From positions 9,222,707 through 9,286,706 of the forward strand of contig NC_044291.2 of assembly GCF_004027225.2 (NCBI RefSeq): a stretch of DNA of 64,000 bases, in the 5' to 3' direction. Under the pieces are notes generated by a model. It made no database searches. It had not been told where the DNA came from and saw only the letters and a list, made by a program, of their open reading frames with translations. Shown here piece after piece: positions 12,001 to 24,000 of the stretch. Numbering within the stretch: the stretch's first letter is position 1; each line of letters opens with the position of its first letter. The translations under genes were made by a program, and so were the position numbers. The stretch is from Strigops habroptila (taxonomy: Eukaryota > Chordata > Aves > Psittaciformes > Psittacidae).

Positions 12001-15000
12001 TAGCTGCAGTTCCTACCCCTTGTCCCGAGCCAAACGGGGGTCTCAATGGAGAGGTGAGAGTTGCTTTTCTGGAGATGGCTTTTCAGGGCAGGTTCTTTGG
12101 ATGTTTTGGATATTAAACCTTTAGGGAGCAAGGTGGTTGTGCAAAGAGGAAACTTCTGGAGGAGGTTGTACTTGTCTTCTGCCTTAGCACAACCCCACAC
12201 CTGATTTCTCCCCTTTGAGACAGCTTGGGGATGGTTTTGATGTAGATATCTGAGTGCAGCCTGGGCTGAAAGTGAAGAAAGTCACTGTCTCCTCCCTGAG
12301 CTGGCAGGGAAGAGTTTGCTATTAAAGATCCTGGTCCTGTGCCCTCTTCCTGCATCTCGCATCCAAAGCCATTATGTTTGAAGCTAGTGTTTTGCATAGG
12401 GTGCTCTTAGCCAGCTTGCAGAGCATGTGCTGAGCTGCTGTGATGAAAGGAGGCCAGGCTTGCTGTGCCAGTTTCCTCCTGCAGCACTGGATTCACAAGC
12501 ATCATGTCTTAAAAGGCAGAAACAGCAGGATCACCCTCAGGGATAGAGCAAAGCTCATCTATCAGCAGCTTGGCTTGGTGTGACCTCCAGCTATGTCAGG
12601 CTCCCTCCATAGTCTAATAGGTTCCTACAGGATGCTCTGTGGGTTGGCTGGGTCCTTCTGAGGCTGCTCTGGTCCAGAGTTGGCTACAGAGACCTCTTGT
12701 AAAGCGAGATCTTGCATCTCTTTAATCCCACCACATACACACATCATCTCCAAACTCCTCCAGCCTTCCCACTGTACCAGGCCTCACAACAGGATGGGAT
12801 TGGGACCTCAGCTGTTCCTGAAAGGTCATTTGAGTTAAAACTATATATGTTGTAGGGTGTTCACCAGTAAAATAAGTTGAAAAGGGAGCTGTTGGACTTG
12901 TGTATCTGTCCTGCTCATGAATGGGGCACGTTTGAAACTCAAACATCTCAGGTTGTAGCATTTCATCACTCAGGGTTTCTCTTCACATGTGTTTTTTCTC
13001 TCTAAATGACCCAATTCCCTACAACCACCCGGTGCCCTTTTTGCTTCCTCCAGTGCAATCCCATGAGCTCGGAGAAACAGTTCTTTCCCTGTTCCTTGCA
13101 TCAGTCAAGACTCAATAGATGTTAAACTCCTTTGAAACGGTGCTGGGCTGCTGAGCATTGGGTGTTAATCCTCTCTGATCCCCTCTCTGTATTGTGGTGG
13201 TACATTTCTCCATTGATCAGCCCTGGAGGGTTTAGGGCTCAGCCTTCAGCTTTGCTCCAGTGGCCCCATAAAGTCACTTAAAGCTGTCAAAGCATGAAGT
13301 GTGTGGACAGTGTGGTGCAGAGGGCTGTGATTTAGGCTGGAACACACAGTCCTGTCCCTCAGGTTGCTGTGGCACATAACATTGCCTCTAACTGGGCACG
13401 GAGATCACCAGGGTTTGCTTTATAGACAAGGAGCCATTAGTGGGGGTAATGCAACCACTTCTGGACTTTATCATCCTCTGCTGGCTCCTGTTTCTTTCTG
13501 CTGACTCTTTTTGACACCAAGTGAAAATGCTGAGCTTGGAGTTTGGATCAATCCAAGTCTTAATCTCTCTCTCAAGTCCTTAGCAGGGAAATCATGGAAT
13601 GCTTTGGGTGGGAAGGGACCCTAAAGCTCATCCAGCTCCAACCCCCTGCCACGAGCAGGGACACCTTCCACTAGAGCAGGTTGCTCCAAGCCCCATGAGG
13701 GGTTTTGGACCCTGCCATGTGAGAGGGTCACCGGAGCAGTAGGGACATGGAGCATCCTATGGAGATGGCTGAGTGTTTCTGAGGGCACCAAGAAGTGAGA
13801 GCTGCTGCTGGAGACTCCCTGCAGAGCATCCTTCTCTCCCAGACGATATGTTACCCCTGGTTAGCCACCTTGCACCAGTCTGCCTGCACCTACCAGGGTA
13901 CACAGCATCTCCTGGGGATGTCAGTGCATGCATGAGCACAAGGTCGTGGTGAAAGGCAGCAGGGACAGTGCTCTGGGATATGAGGACTTAAAGACAGAGA
14001 TGATAAGAGGCACAGGACAATTTGTTTCTGCCTAATAGAGCTGGGAATAGACGGGCTGGCTGGAGCTGCCCTGTGTGTTGCGTGGGTGACTTTGCAGAGT
14101 CAGGGGATGTTTGTCCCCAGCACAGAGCCTGCCTACCGGGCTCCATCTCCTACACCCCAGAAGCCTGAAAGATTAAACGCAGGAAAGGAAGAAGCAGTTG
14201 GCAGGAAAAGAAGAAGTAGTTGCATTGTTTCTCTCCAGTTCTTTCTGTTAGTTTCATGGTTACCCCTCCAAGCCCCTGTTTCTGCTGCTTTTCTTGGTTC
14301 AATCCCCGTGCCGGTGAGCTCAGCACGGACAAGGTCTCACTGCAGACCAGCACACACAGGAGTCACAGCAGCAGAACACACAGCTTTACCCCTCCAGTTC
14401 TCATTTCATGCCTGCTAGGAAGGCAGGAAAAAAACACACACGCTGTAGCTGCAGCACGTGGAGCGGCGCATCCCTGCCAAGCACGGTCCTTGTGCATGGA
14501 TATTGTTTGCACACCAAAGCCTTTGCTTATTGATTCTTTGTCTCTCTCCTTGCTGTTCTGTTTTCTAGTAACTGCTGTGTGTGTGTGTGTGTGCCAGCAG
14601 GATGGTCCTTTTCTGAATGCCGGGCTTGATGTGATCTCAGATATGCACTGACATTTCCCACCGTGATTTGTGTGTGCAGCAGGCTGTAAGTTTAGAGCTG
14701 CTGGGAGGTTTGGAGATAAAGAAAGGCCTTTTATCATAGATTCATAGAATCCCAGACTGGTTTGGGTTGGAAGGGACCTTAAAGCTCATCCAGTTCCAAC
14801 CCCCTGCCATGTTTTATGTTTTGCTGTTGGAGATGGCTAGGTGTAGGTTGCATCCCCACGCTGCTGCAGGTGGTGGTGGAAGGGATGTGACACCACCAGG
14901 AGGGAGGAACTGGTGGATAAATGTGATTTCCAGATCATTCATTGCACTCTAAAATGGAAGAATTGTGGTATTGTTCAATGGGAGCTCAACACAGCCTTGC

Positions 15001-18000
15001 TGGGTCATTGGGAAGTTCCTGTTGACTTCCCAGGCAGTGAATGCTTCTGTGGGTTTTACAGCTTCCACTGAATTTGTTACCAGAATTGTTTGAGTTGTTT
15101 CCTTAGAGCAGCTCCAGTGCCTAAAGGGGCTCCAGGAAACCTGGAGAGGGGCTTTGGACAAGGGCCTGGAGGAACAGGCCAAGGGGAATGGCTTTAACCT
15201 GCCAGAGGGGAGACTGAGATGAGCTCTGAGGCAGAAGCTCTTCCCTGTGAGGGTGCTGAGGCACTGGCACAGGGTGCCCAGAGAAGCTGTGGCTGCCCCA
15301 TCCCTGGCAGTGTTCAAGGCCAGGTTGGACACAGGGGCTTGGAGCAACCTGCTCTAGTGGAAGGTGTCCCTGCCCGTGGCAGGGGGTTGGAGCTGGATGA
15401 GCTTTAAGGTCCCTTCCAGCACAGACCAGGCTGGGAGTCTGTGATTCTGCCAGACTTTTAGTGAAAATCTTCTTGCATCTGTGGCACCAAATCAGGATTT
15501 TTGAATGTTTTAATAACATGTTTTACATTTCCCTTAAATTTTGATTAAAGGGCCATCAATGTGGTATTGAAAACCAGTCGAAACCAAGGTAACTTCTCTG
15601 AGGCCCGAAAGCTCAGCTGGCTTCTGTCTGCTACAGACCCAGGGTCTGAGCAGTGCGTTGCAGAGGAGACCCAGCCCTGCTGATGCCCATTTGAGTACCG
15701 CTGCTCTGCTCCCTGCGTCTCCATGGCCACGAGCAGAGCACTTGAGGTGCCAGCAGACACCAGGCTGATCGCTGCACTCAGTCAAGCATTAAATATTCAT
15801 ACTCTTGGCCTTGGCTTCTTTCTGTTTATTCATGATGAAACTTCTGACAATGTGTTTTAAAACATGCTGCCTCAGTGCGAGTGCTCACACTGACAACGTG
15901 CAGCTTAGCAGAGGACTGCAAAGGAGGAACATGAGCCAGTCCTGGTTGCTTTCAGGTTCTGTCCTCCATGATGTTCACAGTGATGCCATGCAGGAGCTGA
16001 GCTTGTTCTGCTCATCCCCATTTCTTCCTCCTTCATTCATTTTGGAGGTCTGTTTTGTCAGGATGTGGGTCTTTAAGCCAATTTTTCCTCTTCTTGACCT
16101 TTACGTCAGAAATAGCAGATTTCAGGTAGCTTGCTTTGAGCAAACAACTCAATATTGAGATCGCAGCACAAAGGCTGGGGTAAAAAGAGGCCACCACAAT
16201 CAATTTTATACCCATATATACACATGAGTGAGTAAAAGAGAGATTGTAAATAGGAAGAGGTGAATGATTTTACGTCATTGGTTTTAGTCACAAAGCTGCC
16301 TCTTGAAAAGCGGCTCGTCTTTAGAGGTCTGCACGTAGACAGAAAGCTATAAAAAGCCTCGTGGCTGCCTCGAGTCTGGGAAATAAGCTGAATAGGGAGA
16401 AATTCAGCGAGGATGTGCGTGGTTGTGGTGCGCAGATGGAGCCTGGAGGCAGTGTGGAGTGGTCCTTCAAACCATGTCACCCTTATGGGGACAGGCGGTG
16501 CTTAAATGGCTCCTCTTCTGGGAGGGCAGCACAAACCACCGCCTGCCCCAGGAAACAGCCTGCTCTGCTTGTATGCTTCCATTTCCAGTTTGGATCTGCT
16601 TTGTTCCACATGTTGTATTGCAAGGTTTGGGGAGAAGAACATGTTTCAGACAGCACTGAATCCACTGTTCCCTTGCCTTGCTCCCAGATAAGGATCCTTC
16701 CAACAGGCTGTATTGGCTTCATTGGATGTGGATCATCTGCCCCAACCCGTTTCCCTCCTGGGGAAGCTGATTATAACCTCTTTGTTTTTCTGCAAGTCTT
16801 AATTTGGACATTTCCAAATCAAATCACACTTTTTCTTGCCCGTAGTTTGAATGTCTTAAGGTCTACTTTTGGTATTTCCTTGTGCTAAAGGGAGACTCCT
16901 TCCACTTCAGTAGTATCCACAAGTAATTTAGCCTCTCTCCTAGCACATTAGTAGCATTTAATAAGACTAGTGCTAGTGCCAAACCATTTAGCATCCCATT
17001 AGCCCTGTTATTCCCAGCTCAATTTGGTGTCATTTAGCATTAATTCATGTTGAAAAGCTCTCACCTGCTTTTTTGTGTGACGGAATTCCTCCCAGAGCCA
17101 AGTCTGATTAGTTTTAAGAGACTTTAGGTGCTCACAGCCCTTGCCTTGAGCCCATTACGTTTCTCTTGATTGCACCTCCTTTTCTCTCTGTCCCCAGTAA
17201 GAGAAGGAGCCGAGCCTGTCATTGAGGTGTGTTATTTCTGATCTCTGGTTCTTCTCTGCCACCTTTCACATGTCATGTTCAGCCTTTGCCTTTCAGGGTA
17301 GATTTTTCTTTAGGAAATGAGAATAATCCCATTTTCAGAGGTAATGCTGTTCCTTGTCCTTTCTTGGATATTTTCTGAAGAGAAGGTTCTCCCTGCTGCT
17401 GAAGGAAGGCACAATAAAGCCCAACAATGCTCATTTTGCACATCCCGACTCAAAAACAGGTCCTAGGGCTAACTCTGACCCTGCTGCATAGAATCATAGA
17501 ATCTAGATTGGAAAAGACCTTTAAGCTCATCAAGTCCAACTGTTCCCCAGCACTGCCAAGGCCACCACTAACCCATGGCACTGAGGGCCTCGGCTACACG
17601 GTGTGTGAACACTTGCAGGGACGGTGACTCCAGCACTGCCCTGGGCAGCCTGTTCCAATGCCTGAGCACCCTTTGGGGAAGGAATTGTTCCTAATATCCA
17701 ATCCAGGCATGGACCTGGGTAGGCAATTTCTCCATCTCTTATGTTAGATTTCCGTCAGGAGCTGGGTGCTCAGGGACAGGAATGTGCCTACAGCAAATAA
17801 TGTGCCAGAGTCAACATTTGCTTTCATAGATGGTTCTTTTGCGTCTTGCAGTTTTGTGTTACCTTCCCAATTGTCCTTGACTTGGGGAGGGGGGAGGAGG
17901 AGTAATTATTATCTATGTTAATTAGCAAAACCAATCCTTTCTAGCTCCAATAGGATCCTCTCATCAAGATAGGCTGATTTGCAGCATTGCTGCTGCCCAG

Positions 18001-21000
18001 CGACTCCCTTATCTGCCCTTCACCAGCAGTTCTTTCTGCAAAGTCTTTTTTTTCCCTCTCACACGAGATGCTCAAATGTATCTGAGTATATTATGGCTGG
18101 TTGATCCCACCTGCTGTTAATACTCTGGCAGTACCAGATAGAGGTGGTCTTGTGCTGGGCACTGTGCTGAGCACAGGAGACCACGGAGCCACGAAGGGCT
18201 TGGAGTTAATGTTGAGGAGTCATGAAGGACAGATACAGATGAAGTAGCTTGTCCAGGGCCCCTCTGGTCTCCCTGTTGTGGCTTGTCAGGTTCCTTTTGG
18301 ACCTCTCTTGAAAGGAGAAACTAAAGGAAGGCTGTTAAATCTGTATAACTTGAACAAAATAAATAATGACATTTTAATCCCTAATCTGGAAAATTGTTAA
18401 AGATTCATAATTACAGTAACACTATCGAATCAGATTTGGATTTTCACTGTTTGATGCTGCAGTGAGCCTGATGCTACTCATTTGAGCAGCAAAATCCACT
18501 CCAGTGAGTTGCCCAGTGAATCAGAAAGACCTGAGAAATGATGCTTATTACACTCAATGTGTGTTTCTCTTGGCAGTTGAGTCACTTCTGTAATTTCTCT
18601 TCCCTGTTATGTTGATGCTCAGCAATTTTCAGATTGTCAGCTTAGAGCTGACAGAGCTCGAAGGGAAGATGAGGTGTTTGTGGAGTCTGATAATTGGGAT
18701 GTGGTCATTTGTGTCACTTGCCTTTCCCTGGGCTCCCTCTCTTCCTCCTTCCCGTGGCTTGGTCTCTGTTATCAGCTCAGGCTGCCTTTGGCTCTCTTTG
18801 CACTGGTTCCCAGAGGGGAGGTTGGCTCCAGGCTGCCTTTCTTTCAAACCAGGGAGGTTTCACATTCGTAGTGTATGGTTTTGGCAACTGATCTGTGCTC
18901 CGCAGCCTGCTGGGGTGAGTGTGAGCATCCCACCCTCACACAGCTCTGTGCTCTGGTGCAAAGGGCCACCGCCGTCCTCTGGTCCTGACCTGCGCCCAGT
19001 GGTGGCCTCATCCTTCCACAGGGAATGTCAGGGGAGGGAAGGCCAGCCAGGAGCAGGAGGTTCTATCTGCAGGACCTGCTGCTATGAATGTGTTACAGGA
19101 GCCAAAGCAGAAGATGGTGCAGCCTGTGCCAACAGCAGGGCTTGCAGTGGCTGTTGCAATGTGACTGTCATGTGCAACCTCTTCCTTTGAGCTGCAGGCT
19201 TGCATCAGCCCAGCTTGAAAGATTTGGCTCCCTTCTTGCCTGCCTATAGAACCATGGGTTTCTCTCTTATCTCATCATCTCCTTTGCCTTATCAGCTGTG
19301 CTGCTGCCCCGTTAACAGTGGTTGTGAAGACAGCGAGCGGAAGGCACCAGCTGAGCCACAGGAGGACAAAACCCAGGGATCCTGACAGTGGTGCTGGTAG
19401 GGACAGGACTCCCCTGTGCTGCAACAGCCCTTGCTGTCACCAGTCCCTCTGTGTGTCACAGAGGAAGGAACTGGCCCCAGGGGAGTGAGGCAAATGTCCT
19501 TGAGGTGACAAAGCTGAATGCAGAACAGACCTGTGCTGCATCTGAGCTGCGCCTGGTCTCAATGAGCTTTAAAGGTCTTTTCCAAGCTGAATGATTCCAT
19601 GCAGTTCTTGCTCCAGGTCCTTTTCTGCTATCAGCACCACTCAGAGCATCCTTCCAGCCTCACTGAGCATCCTCTGTCCTTTCATCAGAGGGAAGGGTAA
19701 ACAGGAACCCTTCTCTCCTTCTCATTATTGCCAGTGTTACCTTATATAGCTGCATCGAGCTCCACACACATTATCTCCTCTCTAAATTTAACAGGCCTAA
19801 TCTATTCAATCTGTCCTTTCACAGGTACCTTCATCTGCTACTAATCACTTTTGTTTCCCTTCTGTAGAACTCTTCTCTCTGCATCTCCTTACTGGGCAGG
19901 CAGAGAGGTAACCAAGGCATGCACTCACAGCAAGGTCACTCATTCACTTGGATATTGCCATTACACTCGTTTTGGAGCTATTCTTGACATGTTTCTTACC
20001 ATGGTCTCCTATCACGTGTTTCTGTTGCAGGCTTACTTGTTATTCTCACAGCTTCACCCTCAGCAAAGTGGTCTATGAGGTGTTGGTTATAGTCTTCTCC
20101 TGTGCCCTCTCTGGTCCTTCAAGAGGCATCTTGAAGAATCAATTGAAGAGGAATCACTTGAAGAGGAATCACTCACATCTTGGCCAGTGGCAAAGTGCTG
20201 CCTGGTTTTTAAAGCACCTTTACCAGGCCCTTCTGACACCTCTAGCCTGAACTCACCCAGTTTAGTGTTGCTGGTAGAGCTTGACTTGCTCCTGGGCTCA
20301 CTCACACTGCTGCTGCAGGCATCTGAGGGCTTTCTTCCCCAGTTTCTAGACGTTTGGTATTTGATTTCTCATAGATCCTCTTGGGTGGTCTGAACAGTGT
20401 CTTGTCACACCACAGACCTCATGACATCCATAGTTGTGATCAGGGGTCTCTTCTGGCCCAAGCAGCAGGGTTTCTCTCTCTCTTTTCATCCCCATTCTTG
20501 TGCTCCCTCTGTTGAGGATGTCGTCAGGGGGATGCTGGAGAAGCCATGGTGGGGTTCTGCCAGCACTGTGTTACGGCCACTCTACCCTCTGTTCCCATCA
20601 ACCCTTCACTGGGTGCACCAGTGTAAGCAAAATGTTGTCCCAGGAAGACAAAGTGAGAGCAGCGGATGCCTTGACAGGGTCCTGTTGGCCTGGAAACCTT
20701 GAGGGTTATTGGATTAACCATCTGGATGCCAAAGGCTAGCAGAAATCGAGTGGGGATGTGCACACAGTGTGCAAGTTGCCTGTGTGTGGCAGTGCTGTGC
20801 CTGGAGAGCAGCTGGGGCAAGCCCTGGCCCTGTGCTCTTGTGGGCTTCAGCACACATAAAACAAAGCATAGCATAAAACAGGGGTGATGTCCAATGCAGG
20901 GGCTGTTCTGTGGTTTCTGCATTTGCTGCTGCCTCCTTGGACCAGCTTCACTCTGTCATGGTTTAACCCCAGCCAGCAACTGAGTACTACAGAGCTGGAG

Positions 21001-24000
21001 CAGCTCTGCTCTGGAGCCAGGCTGAGAGAGCTGGGCTGGGGCAGCCTGGAGAAGAGAAGGCTCCTGAAGGGGAGACCTTAGAGCAGCTCCAGTGCCTAAA
21101 GGGGCTCCAGGAAACCTGGAGAGGGGCTTTGGACAAGGGCCTGGAGGGACAGGACAAGGGGAATGGCTTTAACCTGCCAGAGGGAAGATTGAGATGAGCT
21201 CTTAGGCAGAAGCTCTTCCCTGTGAGGGTGCTGAGGCGCTGGCACAGGGTGCCCAGAGAAGCTGTGGCTGCCCCATCCCTGGCAGTGTTCAAGGCCAGGT
21301 TGGACACAGGGGCTTGGAGCAACGTGCTCTAGCGGAAGGTGTCCCTGCCTGTGGTTTATACGCTGAGCATGGCACGCTGTGGTATGGAATATGCCTTCAG
21401 CTAGTTCAGTTCAGCTGTCCTGTCTCTGCTCCCTCCTGGCTTCTCGAGCCCCTCCTCACTGGCAGAGCATGAGAGACTGAACAGTGCTTGATCAGGGAAA
21501 GCACTGCTAAGCAACAGTTAAACATCAGTGTGTTATCAGCATTACTCTCAGACTAAAGCCACAACACAGCACTGCACCAGCCACTAGGAAGAAAATTAAC
21601 TCCATGCCAGCCAGCGTCAGAACACTACCTACTGCTGGAGCAGTCATAGAATCATAGAATGGTTTGGGTTGGAAAGGACCATAAGATCATCTGTTTCCAG
21701 CCCCCCTGCCATGGGCACTCAGTGCATCCCTGGTGCTTTCTGCTGACCTGATTGTTGCTGGTGGTACTCCTGATGTTCACTTTCGCCCCAGCAAAGTTCT
21801 GGGTAGCACGGGGGAAAATGTGATGACAGCAGAGTCACAGCCACCACAGAGACTTGCCTTCTCCCTGGAGCAAGAGAATTAATCCTGGCTTTCTGGGCCT
21901 TCCTTAACCCAGTGACAGAATGAGATGGACTGAATGGAAAGGATCATGTTGACTCTCCATGTTGTTATATTAAACTTAGAAATTCTCTCCATTCCCTCTC
22001 GTCTCCTCCTCCAAGAGGGACGTGAGTTATTTAACAGATGTCTCATTCTGTTTGCACTGCAGCTTAAAGGAAATAAGACGGTTTTGACAGAGCTGAACAG
22101 AGCCTGTGGTTGAGCAAAGATATGAAAGAGCAGCTTCAAAGAGGTGGCTTATCAGAAGCAGGGTGAATTGTGATACGGGAGTGAGGAGGGGTGGCACTGA
22201 GAGCCCTAGAAACAGAGGAGAAGAGAACATGTTGTGCTGTATGAGTGCTGTGTCCTGAACATGGCCAGGCTGTCAGGGAAGCGACTAGTGACAGCAAAGG
22301 CCCCACCACAACATGAAAGCTCTTGGGAGCAGCTGGGAAGGAAATAGGAGGAGAGGAGAGATGAAATCCAGCTGTCTCGGCTCCTACAGTATGTCTTGAA
22401 GACTGAGGTGAGACACTCGAGTCGAACCCTCCTTCTGGCACACAGAGATCTGTGTTTGGGGCTTCCACAGATGGTTCCTGGCCTCCCACATCAGCAGGAG
22501 GGGTTGGGGCTGGAGGGCGAGATAGTCTCTGGGGGCTGTTATAACCAAACTGGTCTGTAGATCTAGTTAATGGGGGAAACTGGGCAGACTGGTCTGACTT
22601 GGGATCCTTAACAGGCTCCTCCAGGCTTCTCTGGTCCTTCAGAGCTGGTCAGCTTGAGTGCTTGGTCTCCAGCCACCAGCGCTTGGCCCATCTCCCTCAT
22701 TGATCCCCCCAATTGCTGTGTCCCCAGTTTGAGAGGGGATGGACTGAGCAGCTCCTCCCTGGTGGGATCTGAAGGTGTATTCCTACCAGGAAAGCCCCCG
22801 GGCCATGGCAGCCTCACTCCATCCTGACTCCGCAGGTTGGAGACCAGATCCTAGAGGTGAACGGCAGGAGCTTCCTGAGCATCCCTCACGACGAGGCCGT
22901 GAAGCTGCTGAAGTCTTCCCGCCACCTCATCATGACGGTGAAGGACATCGGGAGGCTGCCCCATGCCCGCACCACCGTGGATGAGACAAGGTGGATAGCG
23001 AGCTCCCAGGTTGGGGACACCCTCGTCACCTCAGCAGGGTACGTGCTTGGTGCACCCCACGCAGGTTTGTCGTGTAGATCTATCAACTTAGAGTTGCTGT
23101 ATGATTGACGCAGTCACCCAGGGGGGATGTGGAGCTTCAGTACCTGGAATGTACTGAATATTGTGGAGCTCCAGTACCCGGGATGTACACAGAACTGTGG
23201 AGCTCCAGTACCCGGAATGGTGGCAGCCTGATGCACTGCAACGTGCATGGGCAACCTGTCCGGGGGAGCATTGTGGGTTCTCAGGCATGTGGCCCCCATA
23301 TCTGGGGTTTAGAAGACAGCATCTCTGGCCTGGAAGGTGGATCAGGGCTGGGGAGCACGCTGCTGCCCCTTCCCTGTTCCCTTACAGGCACAGGAGGGAA
23401 CATCACAGGTCTGGAGGCAGGCTTGAGGCAGTGAGTGATGGGCACGGGATGCTCGGTGCTAACTGCTCTTCTCCCTCCTCGCAGGGCAGTGGGTGACCGT
23501 GCTGCGGAGGTGACAGCCAGGGTAAGAGATACAAGTCCTTCCTGGTGCCTTGGGAAAAGAAATCACCATCATTGTCCCCTATTTTCCATAAGAGGGAGGG
23601 ATTTGTGCTCCTGGTTTAAAAGGGATGCTAGTCCTGTGATGTTTAACTGGCTCAAGCCTTTCTCCTCCCCACCTCATGTTGCCAGCTGTGTTTCTACAAG
23701 CAGTGACATGACGTACCCCCTCTCCTGTGCCACTGGTGGGTCTGCAGCATGTCTGGTGCCTCCAGCCTGGGAATGATCACATTGACAGGCAAGGACCCCT
23801 CCACCCCACAGAGGTGACCGTGATGCCTTCTGCACGGTGGCTGCCTCTGGGCCCTGCCAGCTCCTGGGATCTTTCCCACCTGGAAGCAGAGCTGCAGTGC
23901 CAGCATGTCTTCTCTCAACACCTCCTTGCAAAGCTCCTGTCTTTGAAATGGAAATGAAGCAGCGAGGTTTCACAGGTGGCTCTCACTGATAACAGCTCCG

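Larger units (their letters stand above)
11924..22835 (+). other. WHRN: WHRN intron (10.9 kb)
   Basis: No additional exon was seen. It contains CR1 fragments, a (GT)n tract, a 15-bp tandem repeat and an old LTR interrupted by CR1, all listed separately. Single-copy AT-rich stretches with homeodomain-like TAATTA/TTAATT words (near 17905-17935 and 18350-18440) could be regulatory. That is only a suspicion. Confidence 0.75.

Noticed and set aside
20954-21624. A complete endogenous retrovirus
   Set aside because: Only LTR-like ends around a CR1 copy are present. No internal retroviral reading frame or second LTR was found.
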